A DNA stretch of 64,000 nucleotides from Takakia lepidozioides. Taxonomy: Eukaryota; Streptophyta; Takakiopsida; Takakiales; Takakiaceae. Of this stretch, positions 11,986 through 23,769 are shown piece after piece. Under the pieces are notes generated by a model that saw only the letters and a list, made by a program, of their open reading frames with translations, was not told the origin of the DNA and did not search any database. The stretch covers positions 27,034,001 to 27,098,000 of the forward strand of contig CM060732.1 in assembly GCA_030704615.1 (NCBI GenBank), in the 5' to 3' direction. Both the position numbers and the translations under genes were made by a program. How positions within the stretch are numbered: position 1 is the stretch's first letter; the number at the start of each line of letters is the position of its first letter.

Positions 11986-12034
11986 AAGAACCGCCGTATA
12001 CGTCGTCTCTCTCCTCCGGTGACTATAGGTCCAA
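11686..12034. repeat. 53-bp direct repeat at a strand-switch junction
   Basis: The same 53 bp (starting cctcaagaaccgccgtatac) occurs at 11686-11738 and 11982-12034. The left copy is inside the minus-strand RT leader. The right copy abuts the plus-strand integrase ORF. This looks like a template switch or repair event that joined two retroelement pieces head to head. Confidence 0.85.
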
Positions 12035-13500
12035 ATGAGCAAGGTGGCGCCAAAGATATACATGAGGATTCAGTTGTGTTGGACTACCTCCGCACTGGAG
12101 ACACTGCAGCCACTGTGACTGCCAAGGAGAGGGATTGGATCCTACAACGAGCCAAGAGGTTCAAGTGGGAGGGGACACACCTGCTCCGAGTGTGGGAGGA
12201 TGGTCGAGTGAGGATTGTGCCTCACCCAACACAGCAGGCACGGTTAGTGCGGCATGCCCATGAGGAGTTGGGACATTTTGGGGTGCGACGCACTCATAGT
12301 CTACTGCAGGGGCAGTATTGGTGGCGTGGTATGCACACAGAGGTGCAACAATTTATGGCTAGGTGCATGGTGTGTGACAGGGTGCGTGCTTCATTCAACC
12401 CCCCTACTCCACAATTGCACCCTCTTCCGATCATGGGATTGGGCTACAGGTGGAGTCTTGACTTCGCAGGGCCGTTGCCACTGACCATGCGCCACAACAA
12501 GTACGTGTTGGTGATGGTGGAGCACTTTTCCAAGTGGATTGAATTGGTTCCATTGCCTGATAAGGCTAGTGAGGGAGCTGCGTATGCATTCTTGGATTGT
12601 GTGCTTAGCCGATTCGGTGCTCCAGCTGAGGTACTCACGGACCAAGGGAGAGAGTTCTTGGGGGAGTTTCAGGCTTTGTGTGACAAGACCTTGATAGACC
12701 ATCGCACCACTTCTCGGGATCATCCTGAGGCCGATGGCTTGGCAGAGAGAGTTGTTCAGACAGTAAAGAGGAGTTTGCGCAAGTATGGCTTGCAGAAGGG
12801 ACACCTAGGAGATTGGGACCTTCAATTACCCTGGTTAGCCATGGGCTACAGGTTCAGCAAGCAAGCATCACTTGCCTCCTTCTCACCATACTTTCTTCTC
12901 TTTGGCCGAGAGCCGGATTTGCCTACATCCATTCGCAGAGAAGCTGCTACAGTTCTTAACCTTGACGATCCGGACGTGTGGGTACGTGCATGTGAGCAGC
13001 GTGCAGAGTTGTTCAAGAAAGTCATGCCCATGGCTTTCGAGAACCTTGCCATTGCACAACATCGTGATATGTTGAGGTATACTACCATACGTGGTGGGGG
13101 CTATCGTCCTGAGGTTCGGAGATTCAACCCTGGTGACTATGTCTATCTGCAGCAGACTGCTCCTACGACATTGGATGTGACTGCATGACGTGTTATTTTG
13201 AGGGTTCGAGAGGTTTTGCCCTCAGGCGTCTTGGTCTTGGAGGGTCGGGATGGCATAACTTGGAAGGACCATGTGCGTAATTGTGCGCCATGTCACCTTC
13301 CAAATATCGATGGCAGGATTGACCCAAACCTGGCAGTGGTATCTGCAAGTTTGAGGTGCATGTTGTGTGGGTTTGCTAGAGGGGCAGCCACCATGCTGGT
13401 GTGTGATCGATGCTCTAGAGGTTGGCATATGGGATGCTTGACTCCACCTCTTGAGATGGTTCCTGATGGGGATTGGTTATGTCCGCATTGCATTGGATAG
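12035..13500 (+). pseudogene. Ty3/gypsy integrase with C-terminal PHD finger
   Basis: The ORF 12019-13188 holds the integrase: H2C2 zinc domain (HAHEELGHFGVRRTH...CMVCDRV), then the catalytic core with Asp in RWSLDFAGPLP, Asp in EVLTDQGREFLG, and the Glu region near DHPEADGLAERVVQTVKRSL. A C-terminal GDYVYLQQTAP segment follows. TGA 13186-13188 interrupts the frame, which continues as RVILRVREVLPSGVLVLEGRDG and ends in a textbook PHD finger: CMLC, CDRC, HMGC, CPHC (about 13354-13497). PHD fingers read histone H3 tails, so the module could guide integration the way chromodomains do in chromoviruses (inference). One nonsense codon separates integrase from the reader. RT lies on the opposite strand to the left. 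Confidence 0.85.
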
Positions 13501-13759
13501 TGGGAGTGGATACAACCATGGGAGGCTAACAAGAAACGCAAGGCCAAGCTACTGGGAGACCTTGAACACACGATATCCTGGCTCAAGTTCACAGATTGCA
13601 AGACGACGACTAACGATGGGGCTACTCTTGTACCCGGCCTCTTGGTCTATAGAGTTTGAGTACAACAGGGACAGTGATAGGGGACTTAGTACGGCTGTGG
13701 CTATAACATCTTGTAGCTATCTGGAGTTAGAGGGACCTATCCACCAGCTAGGGGGGCGA
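13501..13759. other. 3' region of PHD-type gypsy with polypurine tract
   Basis: No ORF. A G-rich run (ctaggggggcga, about 13748-13759) lies just before the start of the 86-bp repeat at 13760 and is a plausible polypurine tract next to an LTR start. Confidence 0.45.
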
Positions 13760-14285
13760 TTGTGGTAGACTACTTTATTGTGCATATATGTGTGGTGTAG
13801 TTTGGACAACGATGTAGTTGTGTAGCAATACGTATGCGCACGACAGCTGTCAAGATAAATAAACACAATGTGAAACTAACTAGAATAAAACTAGTTATTT
13901 GTATTTAACACTTGGATTTAGTTCAAGTGTTAACTCAGGTGTCAAGTTTGAGCTTGACACCTGAACCATCTTATCTTCACGAGAGCATCAGTCGCGCAGC
14001 TCATCTCTCTCGAGTTGAGCCTACGCGACCGAGCTCCTTCATGCTTTAGAATCTGAGTGTGCTTATGTAGGGGTATAGGTTGTTGTGGGGTGGAGTCCCC
14101 ATAACTTGGGGTGCCCCTGGCTCGACTATTATATTAAAGAGTGATGTTGATGGATTTCATGTTTCTTGTGTGAACAATGTGTTTTGAGTTTTCTTATCAT
14201 TGTAGTAGACTACTTTATTGTGCATATATGTGTGGTGTAGTTTGGACAACGATGTAGTTGTGTAGCGATACGTATGCGCACGACA
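13760..14285. repeat. 86-bp direct repeats 440 bp apart, probable LTR starts
   Basis: The sequence at 13760-13845 recurs at 14200-14285 with two differences. It begins TGTGGTAGAC or TGTAGTAGAC, consistent with the 5' TG of an LTR after the polypurine tract. The first copy runs on into about 355 bp of AT-rich DNA. The second is cut off at 14285, where an unrelated chromovirus fragment starts. One LTR of about 440 bp followed by a truncated second LTR would explain this, but a CA end and target duplication could not be fixed. Confidence 0.6.
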
Positions 14286-15180
14286 CGCGATCCAAAGTTT
14301 ACTAGTAAATTTTGGAGAGCATTTTGGAAGAAAATGGGGACGAGGCTAAAGATGAATAAGGCCTTCCGACCTACAACGGATGGCCAAACAGAAATGGTGA
14401 ATTCGGTGGTGAAGCAGCTCTTGAGGAATTATATGTCGGCAGACCAGTCAGACTGGGGGGATCACTTGGATACGGCAGACTTCTATTATAATAAGGCAAA
14501 ACACTCTGCAAACGGGGATGTCCCCCTTCAAATTGATCTACGGGAAAGAACCCTTGATGCCTTCAAGTTAGGCAGCACAAGCGGTAATGGAGGGGGCCGA
14601 GGAAGATGGTGAAAATGTGTCAGCCGCAAGTTGCAATGGTGGTGTGGGAGGAACGCAAGTGGTTGATGGAGCTTGCCAAGTACAACATTGCCAAAGCTAG
14701 GAAATGTTATGAATTGCAGGCACACCGAAGCCGACGGGTTGTTAAGTTTGAAGTTGGAATGGAAGTGTGGTTGAACATTAAGAATTTTCGACTACCCCCA
14801 GACATGAGTCCGAAGTTTGTACCTCCGTATGCTGGACCCTTTCGCATTCAAGAGGTTATCGATGAGGATGTGTATAAATTGGAGCTGCCGGCGGAGAGCA
14901 AGGTGCATTCGGTCTTCCATGTTTCACTTTTGAAGCCGTATTTCGAAGATAAAGCGCGTCCGAATCGGCATCAAGTGTTGCGTCCGCCACCAGTGCTGTT
15001 GGGTCATGAAAATGAACCTGAGTACGAGGTGGAGGTAGCGCTTAAGGGAGGTTTAAGAATCGACAAATGGAGTATATCGTGAAATGAAAGATCTACCATC
15101 AAGTGGAGGCAACTTGGGTGCGTGCCTCATAAATGAAATTCGCATCAGCGGCGGTTGCAGCCTTCGAAGGCCGACCCCAA
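14286..15180 (+). pseudogene. Chromovirus integrase C-terminus and eroded chromodomain
   Basis: Starts inside the integrase core (TRDPKFTSKFWRAFWKKMGT, DGQTEMVNSVVKQLLRNYM). After a frameshift near 14570-14610 comes the GPY/F-like C-terminal domain (KVGxEVWLNIKNFRLPP, PPYAGPFRI, VYKLELPAESKVHSVFHVSLLKPYF). The chromodomain that should follow begins PEYEVEVALK and is then out of frame, with a stop near 15082. The sequence is closely parallel to the copy at 30435-30993, whose chromodomain is intact. RT and the first part of integrase are absent. Confidence 0.85.
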
Positions 15181-15235
15181 AAGAGGAAGAAGCGTTGATG
15201 GGGACATCAACCTTGGAGCATGGGGGAGGAGAACA

Positions 15236-16088
15236 TGCTTAGTTTGGCTTAGCTAGCTCATGACTCCGATTGCAGATACTTGTGTTGTACAAATCTTGTT
15301 TATAAAAAATCCGTTTCCAAATGTGTTGTTTCATATTTTGCTTGGAATGGTGATGCATGGCAAGGTTGACTAGTATGTAGAATGCATGCTAGCTTACAAA
15401 AATAGGAAGAGGTAAATTGGCCAAGTCATGTGTTTGTGTAGTGCCGAAATCGGATGACTCCCATCTAAGGGGCAATGAAACTTGCATCTTCTTTGGGAGT
15501 TCACGTGCTAGTGCGCACCTGGCGCGTGCACGTACTATAACCGCGCTACCGAGGGGGTTGCCTTGTAGTGCGGGCTAACACGGAAGCTATGTGCTTCCCG
15601 TTCACATACTATAATTGTGTAACCTCAGGATGAAGTCTTAGTGCGGCTTCGGTGTGTTCCCGTACCTCAGACCAGCATCTCAAAGCAAGGCCAATTGTAG
15701 TGATTGGGGCGCATGGTTGGTTCAAGGTTATCTTCCTAGTCAAAAGGGGTTCAAGACAAACCCTTGCTGAGGGTGACGCCGACAAGCGGCATCATGAGCA
15801 GTCGCAAGCGATGTTGTTGCAGTAAGGCGATTTGATCATCGGGGAGGATTGTTCATTGGCCATGAAGTGGGCCAAGAAACATGCACTCAAGCTCCACCCT
15901 TGGCCGTGACTTAGGGGAAGTCGGCCAAACTAGCAAGTAGGGAGTAAGAGTCAAAGTAGGAGTTTAATTCTTTGCCATGGGACGCCATGGCATGGAAACA
16001 AACTCGTTGATGTGGGACGCCACAACTTGGATGTTAGTTTTCACAAAAACGGACAAGTCGACGAGGATGTCGACTCCCTGTTGGTAGG
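15236..16088 (+). mobile_element. Truncated chromovirus 3' LTR
   Basis: Aligns by eye with the left half of the LTR at 31032-32600. It starts at TGCTTAGTTTGG after a purine-rich tgggggaggaga tract and carries the same landmarks (GTGCGCACCTGGCGCGTG, two ACTATAA words, the gggacgccatgg word, tcgactccctgttggtagg). Similarity stops near 16088, so roughly the last 700 bp of the LTR are missing. Confidence 0.75.
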
Positions 16089-16260
16089 TGTGGAGGTTAG
16101 CTATTTCATGAGCGGCATAAGTGGAAAACCGGTTTTCACGAGCAGAAGTTCAAATTTTGGAATTAAAAAATATTAAAAAAATACTCTTTTTAATGGAATG
16201 TGTATGAGAAATAATGATATAATATTCATTGTGTGAAACTCAAATTGAAGTTTTTGGAGC

Positions 16261-16640
16261 CGCGCTCATGAAAATATTTCTCGCGCTCATGAAAATATTT
16301 CTTGCGCTCATGGAAAATGCGAGCGATATCAGGTAAAATGGTGCCGAATTTCACGGTAATAGGTGCCAATCCCCCAAAATGGTGCCACATTTCGCGGCTA
16401 TAAGTCCCTGCCATTCAAGTAAGTTGGCGCAGAAATTGAAAATGCGGCGCCGAATCCCGGGAGATGGTGCCTACAAATGCACATATATTTGGAACTTTTG
16501 GGCCACATTATTGGAAATTCGGCGCCATTTTTCTTGACATGTTTCCCGGAAATGCCAGGACTTACACAGTTTTTGGCCCGAAATCTGGAAATTCGGCGCC
16601 ATATTTCCAGAAATGGCCCCCACAACTGCTACTATTGGAA
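16261..16640. repeat. 21-bp tandem repeat and dispersed GGCGCC words
   Basis: Three tandem 21-bp units (GCGCTCATGAAAATATTTCT) start at about 16261, 16282 and 16303, the third diverged. Beyond them, variants of ggaaattcggcgccat recur (near 16512 and 16590), together with related ggtgccgaat words. No protein-coding content is supported. Confidence 0.7.
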
Positions 16641-19120
16641 CTCAGTTTTTTGGGAAGTGACGAGCCCTGAACGCGCGCGGTCAGGATGACGGCATATTAA
16701 TCTAGGGGGGTCGTGGTAAGTTGCGGTGTAGGTTGGGCTCACTGAACCGCCTACCCGACTGCGGTTAGTGCAGGGGGTCCGTGGTCGTACATGGTGACTA
16801 TGATCACTATCTAAGTCCTACCGGCAAAGAGAAATCACGTACTCCTCTTCACAGGGCGAGTTTGCGTTTCTAAGTCCTATGGTATCCTACAATCTACTCA
16901 GTAACTGCCTTCCAAGTCTTTGTGTTTTATTGTCTAATTCCTACCGCCTAGGCCCCCGAGCTGCCTATAGCCGGGACATGTTTTAATCCCTTCATAAGAC
17001 ACCTGCCGAGCCTAGGAAGAAGAGGGAAAATCTTCCTCTCCCAGTGCCCCTCCTTCACCGAGTGCTTAAGTTCAAGTCATCTTTGATGGAAGGGCCAACG
17101 CTTCCTACCCCAATGCCTAAAATACTTTGTCTTAGCAAATGAGTGGCCAAAATACCTATCATAATCCAATAGGTTCACCAAGTTCAATAAGGTGGTTCTA
17201 AGCCCCTCAACTCAATAAGCTCAATCAGTTTAATCAATGCCCTTCAGGCTATAACGTGCACCACGTGCATCTATCATATTTAAGCAATTTTACAAATCAG
17301 AAATGTTGGAAAATAAAAGAAATTAAGAAAATCAAGAAAAATACCTCCCCTATGGGAAATCTTGTGGGGAATCCAAAGATACCCTTGGCGCCTAAAGATG
17401 CCCTTGGGAACCCTGTGGGAATCCAATGAGAACCGAGGAACACCCGGGAACCATTCCCTGCCGCGGGGAACTGCTGCGGCCCTATCGGATGAATGAATCT
17501 CGTTGAGAGCTCATCCCTGCCACTACATTCGTTAGTCCAGAACATATATGCGTAAATAATAAAATAACCACTGGTGGGTCCAAGCCAGATTTCACCCATT
17601 TACATTATTTGAAGGCGCTGGTGCTCTTTCCCTCCGTAGAAAAATCATCCTCTACCTTGGGCTCTGACACAAAGGGGCATTGTAGCCGAGTTTTTAGGAC
17701 AGAGTACTTTCTCTCCTCCCTTGTCTCTCGAGGTCTCCGCCTCTAGCTCACTGCTCACAGACCCGCTTGGCTCTCTCTTGGAGTCATAAGAACGCTCCCT
17801 TCCAAGGCTACGTCCTCCCAAAATCCTAGATTTTATCTACCACTGGCGCCTTAGATAATGGCTCCTAACCCTTAGAGGGGTATAAATTGAATCTAATAGC
17901 TACAGATAAGAATACCCCCTTTAAGGAAATTTGCAGATGCATTGCCCGCTGGATAAAACGCCCCCGCCACGTGGCGGGGCGCAGATCCGCGCGTAGCGGT
18001 CCAAGCCGTGGACTGCTGCGGTTAACACCGGCGTCCGCCGGTCCGACTCAACTTTTGGTTATCCTGCGGGTAAAGACCCACCCTCTGCTCGCACGCTTCA
18101 GGGCCTCACACTGATGTACTTGTTCTCAGTACGACTTAAGGTCAGCGCTGGGGCCCCGCTCCCCGTACGTCGTGGCTGGGCCACGGCTGCCTCCACGCTT
18201 TTAGTAATCGAATGCCTACTCTCTAGGCGCAGCACCTGGGCTCCTCCCGGGCTGTTCGCGACCTTGGGGCAGCTGCTGTCAAGCGAAATCAGCCCGCCCA
18301 AACCCCAAGACAAAAAAATGACAACCCACCCTCCCCTAGGCCTCCATGGCTTGCTAGTGTGGGGGGGGGGGATTAGCACATAGTGGCCTTATAGTGGCCT
18401 TATATCATAGATCCAGCCTACTGGCCTACCTTTGTCAGAGCTGGCTATATTTCAAATTAGTAATCAAATACAAAGATTTCTTCTTCAAACAATTCAAATA
18501 CAAGCCTCTATTGGTACCCTTTCCAATAGACTATGGGGTTCTTCCCCTTGTCAATTCTAGACATGAAATAGTGGGATTCCACAATGCACTCTCATCTTTT
18601 GAAGAGCCTAAATCAGATTTTCAACTTCAAGCTTTGCTTGGAAAATAAATGAATCACATACATAAATGGTGAAATCGTAAGATGGGATCAACCTTTCTAT
18701 GCGAGAGTGCTTGGGATGTTCTATCGACTCAAGTAATGGTACTCTATGCGGCCTCCACTTGGGCTCTCGTCCATAGTCCACACTAGCCCCTCCTACTCGT
18801 TCTCAAGTCACTTTCCTCTACATGAAATTGCTCTCTTCCTTCACAAATGAAATGGCTCAAAGGCCCACAAGCTAGGCCACTTGCCTTAGCTCACAAGAAT
18901 TCTATCTAACTAGGGAGCTTCAAGCTCCACTCCTTAGGATCTAGCCTCCTCAAGCCTCAAACTAGCAACACTACAACAACAACAATAAACTAAGTAAGAG
19001 AAGAACTAGATGAAGAACACGGGAAGCCTTGCCCTTCTTTTATACTATTTTTGAGCCTAATAAACTAATGGAAAATATTCATTAAACTATTGTTTTCTTG
19101 GAGGATCTATAATATAATAT
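16641..19120. other. 2.5 kb non-coding stretch, nothing recognised
   Basis: ORFs are short and without family resemblance. It contains AT-rich blocks, a 12-base G run near 18361, and pyrimidine-rich text near 18730-19010. It may be old LTR or intergenic repeat, but I could not assign it. Confidence 0.4.
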
Positions 19121-19127
19121 TCAACAT

Positions 19128-19256
19128 GGATGAAAAGTCTTAGAGGCAAATGAAAGTTGGCTTTTCATCCATCCAATTGGATGACCAGTTGGCGCAAGTT
19201 GTCATTTCATCCATCCAGCTCCTCAAGGCGAATTCCAGGATTTTTCATCCATCCAA
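19128..19256. repeat. Cluster of TTTTCATCC motifs in both orientations
   Basis: GGATGAAAA at 19128-19136 pairs with TTTTCATCC at 19162-19170. Further tttcatccatcc words lie near 19204 and 19242. The same word recurs near 43823, 43846, 62632 and 62819. Confidence 0.6.
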
Positions 19257-19474
19257 GAAGTAGAAATGCAAATAATAGGTCCCGTAAGTGCCGTCGACTC
19301 AATAATTTGGCCCTGCTGCTAATCAGCTCCATAAATCACCAAACTTGGTGAAAAACTACAATTATATACCTTGTATCGGCCTGTAAATTCTCAGCTCCAT
19401 CGGTGGTTAAAAGTTGCGCTTCTCGCCATTCGTCGTATTTTCGCTACACATAGATTTTGTGGTATTTTTGGAAA

Positions 19475-19879
19475 TCAAATCCCTGGTGATGGCTCTGAGG
19501 TCTTTGACCCTGCCACTGAGTCATAGGTTGTCCAGAGTCCCCTCCAATTGTCCCGCACCGCTAACAAGTCCATGCTTTGCCGTTTGAATTCGTCATGACC
19601 TGCTGTCATTCCGATGCGGCCAATTGCTTTGTTGCGATATTTCATCGCTGTACATGTCGCTTCCACCAATTGCCAAGCTCCTCGCTGTGTGTTCCTACTG
19701 GACTTGAAAGGCGGTAGAAAAGAGAGATCGCAATCTGCGACTAGAACAGTCGTCCTGTATTGTTTGAACATGATTAACTTCCCGTTTCTGGTACCGAATT
19801 GGCAGCCTAATCTGTTGTCGATGCAGCTTCCTACAGTCATCTTGACGCCAGAGTTCCACTCCATGGTCGTCGCAGACAC
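19475..19879 (-). CDS. Unrecognised 134-codon ORF
   Basis: An open frame starting MSATTMEWNSGVKMTVGS with balanced composition and no low-complexity sequence. I do not recognise a family or motif. No splice partner or promoter was found, and the surroundings are repeat-rich. It could be a fragment of a decayed mobile gene or chance. Confidence 0.25.
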   Translation of the reverse strand: MSATTMEWNSGVKMTVGSCIDNRLGCQFGTRNGKLIMFKQYRTTVLVADCDLSFLPPFKSSRNTQRGAWQLVEATCTAMKYRNKAIGRIGMTAGHDEFKRQSMDLLAVRDNWRGLWTTYDSVAGSKTSEPSPGI

Positions 19880-19889
19880 TGTCTAATTT

Positions 19890-21059
19890 CCTACGTGCTT
19901 TACCAACGATTTCCAGACAAATAACAAACTAACTTGTTTTGGCAGTACAATGCCGAAACCGCTTGTCTTATGATAAAAAACGATCGGGAAAGAAAAGTGT
20001 ACCAATATATGCATCTACATACATGGCGACCAATGGGGAACACTCGTCCTGAGTGTAAGAGAATCCAGGATCTCTGGTTCGTAAAATCCCCCTACTAGGG
20101 TATCCCTGATATCCCTTGGAGTCAACGACCCCTTTGAGTAAAGATAAGAATAATTCCCCTCAAGCTCTTCCTCCTCGGAGAGAGTTCGAGTCTTCCGGGA
20201 GAGAGGAGGAAATAAAAGCAAAAGCCAAAAAATGTTGCAAAACCACCCAGTTCGGAGAGAGTTGGAGTTCCCAGATAAAACAATACTTCAAAACCGCCAT
20301 TCTCCCCCACCGGACTGGGTTCCATTCCCCTAGATGATGTAAGAGAGATATGCGCGGTGCAAATTGATGATTCCACTCTAAAATAGCCTTGGAAGGACTT
20401 TGGTTCTACCCTACTTGTCATGGCTTGCAGGGACCTCTCATGGATGTGCACAGCTCATTGTAACATGTTGGGGCCTCGACTCGAGCTCGGACGGGCCTAA
20501 ATGCTCCTAAACATGATACTTCTGGGAGTCCTAATTATTGGCTCCCGTAACAACAGAAAAGATTGGATACCCGAGGACCCTACCCATGAAATAGACGCAC
20601 CATTTCTAACTACAATCTAACTTGGTTCATGACTCGCATGGACCTCTCATGGATTTCGCAAAGCTCATGATGAAATTCTTGACCTAAGAAACGATTGGAT
20701 CCATTCTGAACCTCAAAGGACCATACTCTGGAACAATGTATCATTCTATCTGAAGAGGTCACAGGCCCTTCTGGGTTTTCCTGTGCCTGACGCCCTTCAC
20801 TTATGTGAGGGGAGCAGCAACCACGGTCCATTGCTCTACAACTCACATTTTACCCCCTCACTGCTTCTGATTTTTCTCTCTCTACGAGGAATGCTGCAGT
20901 GGGGTAAGGTGAAAATGACAAAAGGTTTAAGGTTAGAATCCCCGTGCGGGAAGTCGCTGTGCTCCATGCAGGGAGCATCAGTATACTGCAGAATGCTTGA
21001 TACAACAAGCATTTATTTTTTCTCGAGATATGCTTGAGCAGACACAGATATACTGATGC
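19890..21059. other. Non-coding stretch, nothing recognised
   Basis: No supported gene. A related word occurs twice (gcagggacctctcatgga near 20428 and gcatggacctctcatgga near 20636), hinting at an old local duplication. The right part joins the truncated integrase of the next element. Confidence 0.4.
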
Positions 21060-23240
21060 AAGGTGCACTTCCCCTACATAGTCGATCCCCCACTTCTCAA
21101 ACGGAGCAAGGGGGAGAGTGGGAACTAACGACATTCTGAGCCTGTTATCCCGCTTGGCACACCTCTAACAAGAGTCGCATTTTCGCACATGCATGTGCGC
21201 ATCTTTGAACATGGAGGGCCAGTAGTATCCTGCCCTCAAAGCCTTCTGCACTGCGAGCCGCCCTGCAAAGTGTCCTCCGCACTTGCTATCATGGGCTGAC
21301 TCTAAAATATGGGGAACCTCCTCCAGAATGCATTGCCTCAAGAGTCCATCCAATCCCCTTCTATAAAGTTGCCCTCCCATAAGAGCAAACTTCATGTTGC
21401 GCAGTCGAAGCCTTCGTCGTGCATGTCGATCCAATCCTGGGGGAAATTCCAGGGTGCTTAAATACTGAGCTATGTGTTCATACCATGGAGGAACGGTCTC
21501 TATGGAGAACAAAAATGCATCCGGAAAGTCATCGTCAATAGGCTCGTCCCCTGTTTCCTCCGACAATCGGGAAAGTTGATCGGCTTGAGCATTAAGCCTT
21601 CCGGGCTTGTAGACTACCTTGTATTCGAATTCCTGAAGCAGAATAACCCACCTGGCTATTCTCCCCGTCAAATCGGGTTTGTTGATTAGGTATCGTAATG
21701 CCATGTGATCAACAAAAAAAGTGAAAGGTGTTTCCAACAAATAATGCCGATACTTCTTCACGGCAAAAATCATTCCCAGAGCCTCCCGCTCCGTGGTGCT
21801 ATACCTCATTTCGGCGAATGTCAGCTGTCGACTGGCGAAGGATATCGGATGATCATGGCCATCAGCATTTGGTTGGCACAGGGCACAGCCTACGGCCACC
21901 GCTGAAGCATCAACGTAAACATGGAAAGGCCTATTCCAGTCGGGAGCGGCCAAAACAAGAGCGGACACCAAGCGCTGCTTGAGTGTCTCGAAAGACTCCT
22001 GACACCCTGTATCCCAGGAAAATACCTAGTTTTTCTTCAATAATCGAGTCAGAGGTAAGGCCTCTGCTTTATGCTTGTCCATAAATTTCCTATACTACCC
22101 TGTGTGGCCAAGGAACCCTTTCACCTTAGATGATGTCTCTGGTGCGGGCAAGTCGACTATGGCGCTCACCTTTGCTGGATCTATCGCCACGCCGTCTTTG
22201 GACACTATGTGCCCTAGTAGCAGTCCATGTGTGACTGCAAACACGCACTTCATTGGGTTGAGAGAGATCCCATTCTCCCTGCACCGGATGAAGCACTCCC
22301 GTAATGCTGCAACGTGATCTTTTGCATCCCCATTGCAACAAAAGTCATCTAAGACGATGACCAAATTTCTTCTCACGATGTCTGAGAAGGCATACGTCAT
22401 GACCCTCTGAAACGTCAGGGGTGCATTGCACAGGCCAAAGGGCATCCGTGTATAGGCAAAGGTGCCCCATGGTGAAGTAATGGTGGTTTTCAACACGTCC
22501 TTTGGGTCAATCAACACCTGATTGTACCCTAAAAATCCATCCATGAAGGAGTAGAGCTCCTTCCCTGGTACTTCTTCCACCAAAGTATCTATGAATGGCA
22601 AGGGAAAATGATCCTTGTGTGTTATCTTGTTAAGGGGGCGGAAGTCCACGCATACCCTTAGGCCTCCATTCTTCTTTCGGACGATCACCATCGGAGACAC
22701 CCATGCTGATGTTTCCACCGGGAAAATAAATTCTGCGGCTATCAGCTTTTCAATCTCTGCTTTAATGAGCAGCGCCAAGTTGGGGTTCACCCTTCTCTCG
22801 CTTTGTCGTCTTGGGGTGGCTCCCGGAATCAGGGGAATGGAATGCATTGCCACGTAAGAAGACACTCCCTTCAATTCGGTGTAGGACCATGCAAAGATGT
22901 CCCGAAATTCCTTGAACAGTGTCTGCTACTCCAAGGCCTGCTCTGTTGTCAAGTGGGCTCCCACCTTCACCATCTTTGGTGACTCTCCTCCAACTGCCAT
23001 GTCGATCAATTTCGTCGTTGGTTCTGATGTGAAACACGACCTCGGCTCAAATCAAGATCCGTTTGATCCCTGCTGCAAATAAGGAATGTAGGGGGAGCTA
23101 TGTTTCATGACATCCCTTTCTAGGTCGACCTCCTCTACAATTCTCATGTCCAGAATCTCGCCATTTTCCTCCTGAGGAATCTCCTGTTCCTGCAGACCAA
23201 CCTGTTCGGCGGATATGGAAAAAAGTTCGGTCAATGATTC
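21060..23240 (-). pseudogene. Second Ty3/gypsy pol: RT, RNase H, partial integrase
   Basis: Minus-strand order from about 23240: leader with FKEFRDIFAWSYTELKGV, then RT (22874-22095) with FPVETSAWVSPMVIVRKKNG, RVCVDFRPLNKIT, FMDGFLGYNQVLI, RMPFGLCNAPLTFQRVM, and LDDF where Y/F-x-DD is expected. Stops at 22095 and near 22027 interrupt the connection. RNase H follows (PFHVYVDASAVAVGCALCQ, STTEREALGMIFAVKKYRHYL, FVDHMALRYL, NAQADQLSRL), then the integrase zinc domain (H...H...YYWPSMFKDAHMHVRKCDSC). TAG 21165 interrupts; the frame continues to KWGIDYVGEV, the start of the integrase core, and then ends near 21060. It differs clearly from the YIDD-type element at 10-12 kb and from the chromovirus, so it is a third gypsy lineage. 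Confidence 0.9.
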
Positions 23241-23475
23241 GAATCTGGAAGTGCCTCAGTTGATACCGAGTGTACCATCACTTCCCTGCCTTGGTTTTCC
23301 ACAACTAGGCGATGCAGTCTGCATCAGACTCGCATTCATACAATCCCGGTCCTAGAGACTTGACTGCGTCTTCTAGTCCTACCTTTCTTCGCTTAACCTC
23401 CATGTGAGGCGCGGTAGCTGTTGCTGAAACTCGGTGGGCGTGTGAGGTGTGGAGGAGCTCTCCCTCTGACCACAG
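23241..23475. other. Junction between gypsy pol and chromovirus LTR
   Basis: No gene. Similarity to the chromovirus LTR begins at about 23476 (gtgcaagcccgttggtgacc). Confidence 0.4.
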
Positions 23476-23753
23476 TGCAAGCCCGTTGGTGACCAAAATC
23501 TAGTGAGTAAGCGTGCGAGCCGGAAAGCGACCTAGGTGTGGGGAGCTGTTCCGAACTGCCAACAACCAAAGGGAATTTTCACTAGGCCCAGAGTGAGTGA
23601 GGGTCTTGTGGAGGAGCAAAGGGGGACAGTTATGTCCCGGTGTGCAACCGAAGCTCCGAGTTGGCCCGGCGGCCAGTTTGGGAGTTAGGCGCGCGCATCG
23701 GAGCGAGTAACTATGACATGAAGAGGAGCTTATCGAAGGGAGGTGCGCGACAC
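23476..23753 (+). mobile_element. Right end of a chromovirus 5' LTR
   Basis: Matches about 32333-32600 of the intact LTR, including ctagtgagtaagcg, ttttcactaggcccaa and gaagctccgagttggccc, and ends GCGCGACA. The left 1.3 kb of the LTR is missing, replaced by the unrelated gypsy pol to the left. Confidence 0.8.
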
Positions 23754-23754
23754 T

Positions 23755-23766
23755 TGGTATCAGAGC
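23755..23766 (+). promoter_or_regulatory. Primer binding site for initiator Met tRNA
   Basis: TGGTATCAGAGC directly follows the LTR end (CGACA, CT). This is the classic plant LTR-retrotransposon PBS, complementary to the 3' end of the initiator methionine tRNA. It fixes the LTR boundary and the orientation of this copy. Confidence 0.9.
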
Positions 23767-23769
23767 TTA

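Noticed and set aside
12019-13188. Intact integrase gene with its own start
   Set aside because: The ATG at 12019 lies in the duplicated RT-leader segment (11982-12034), not in native integrase sequence, so the ORF start is accidental.
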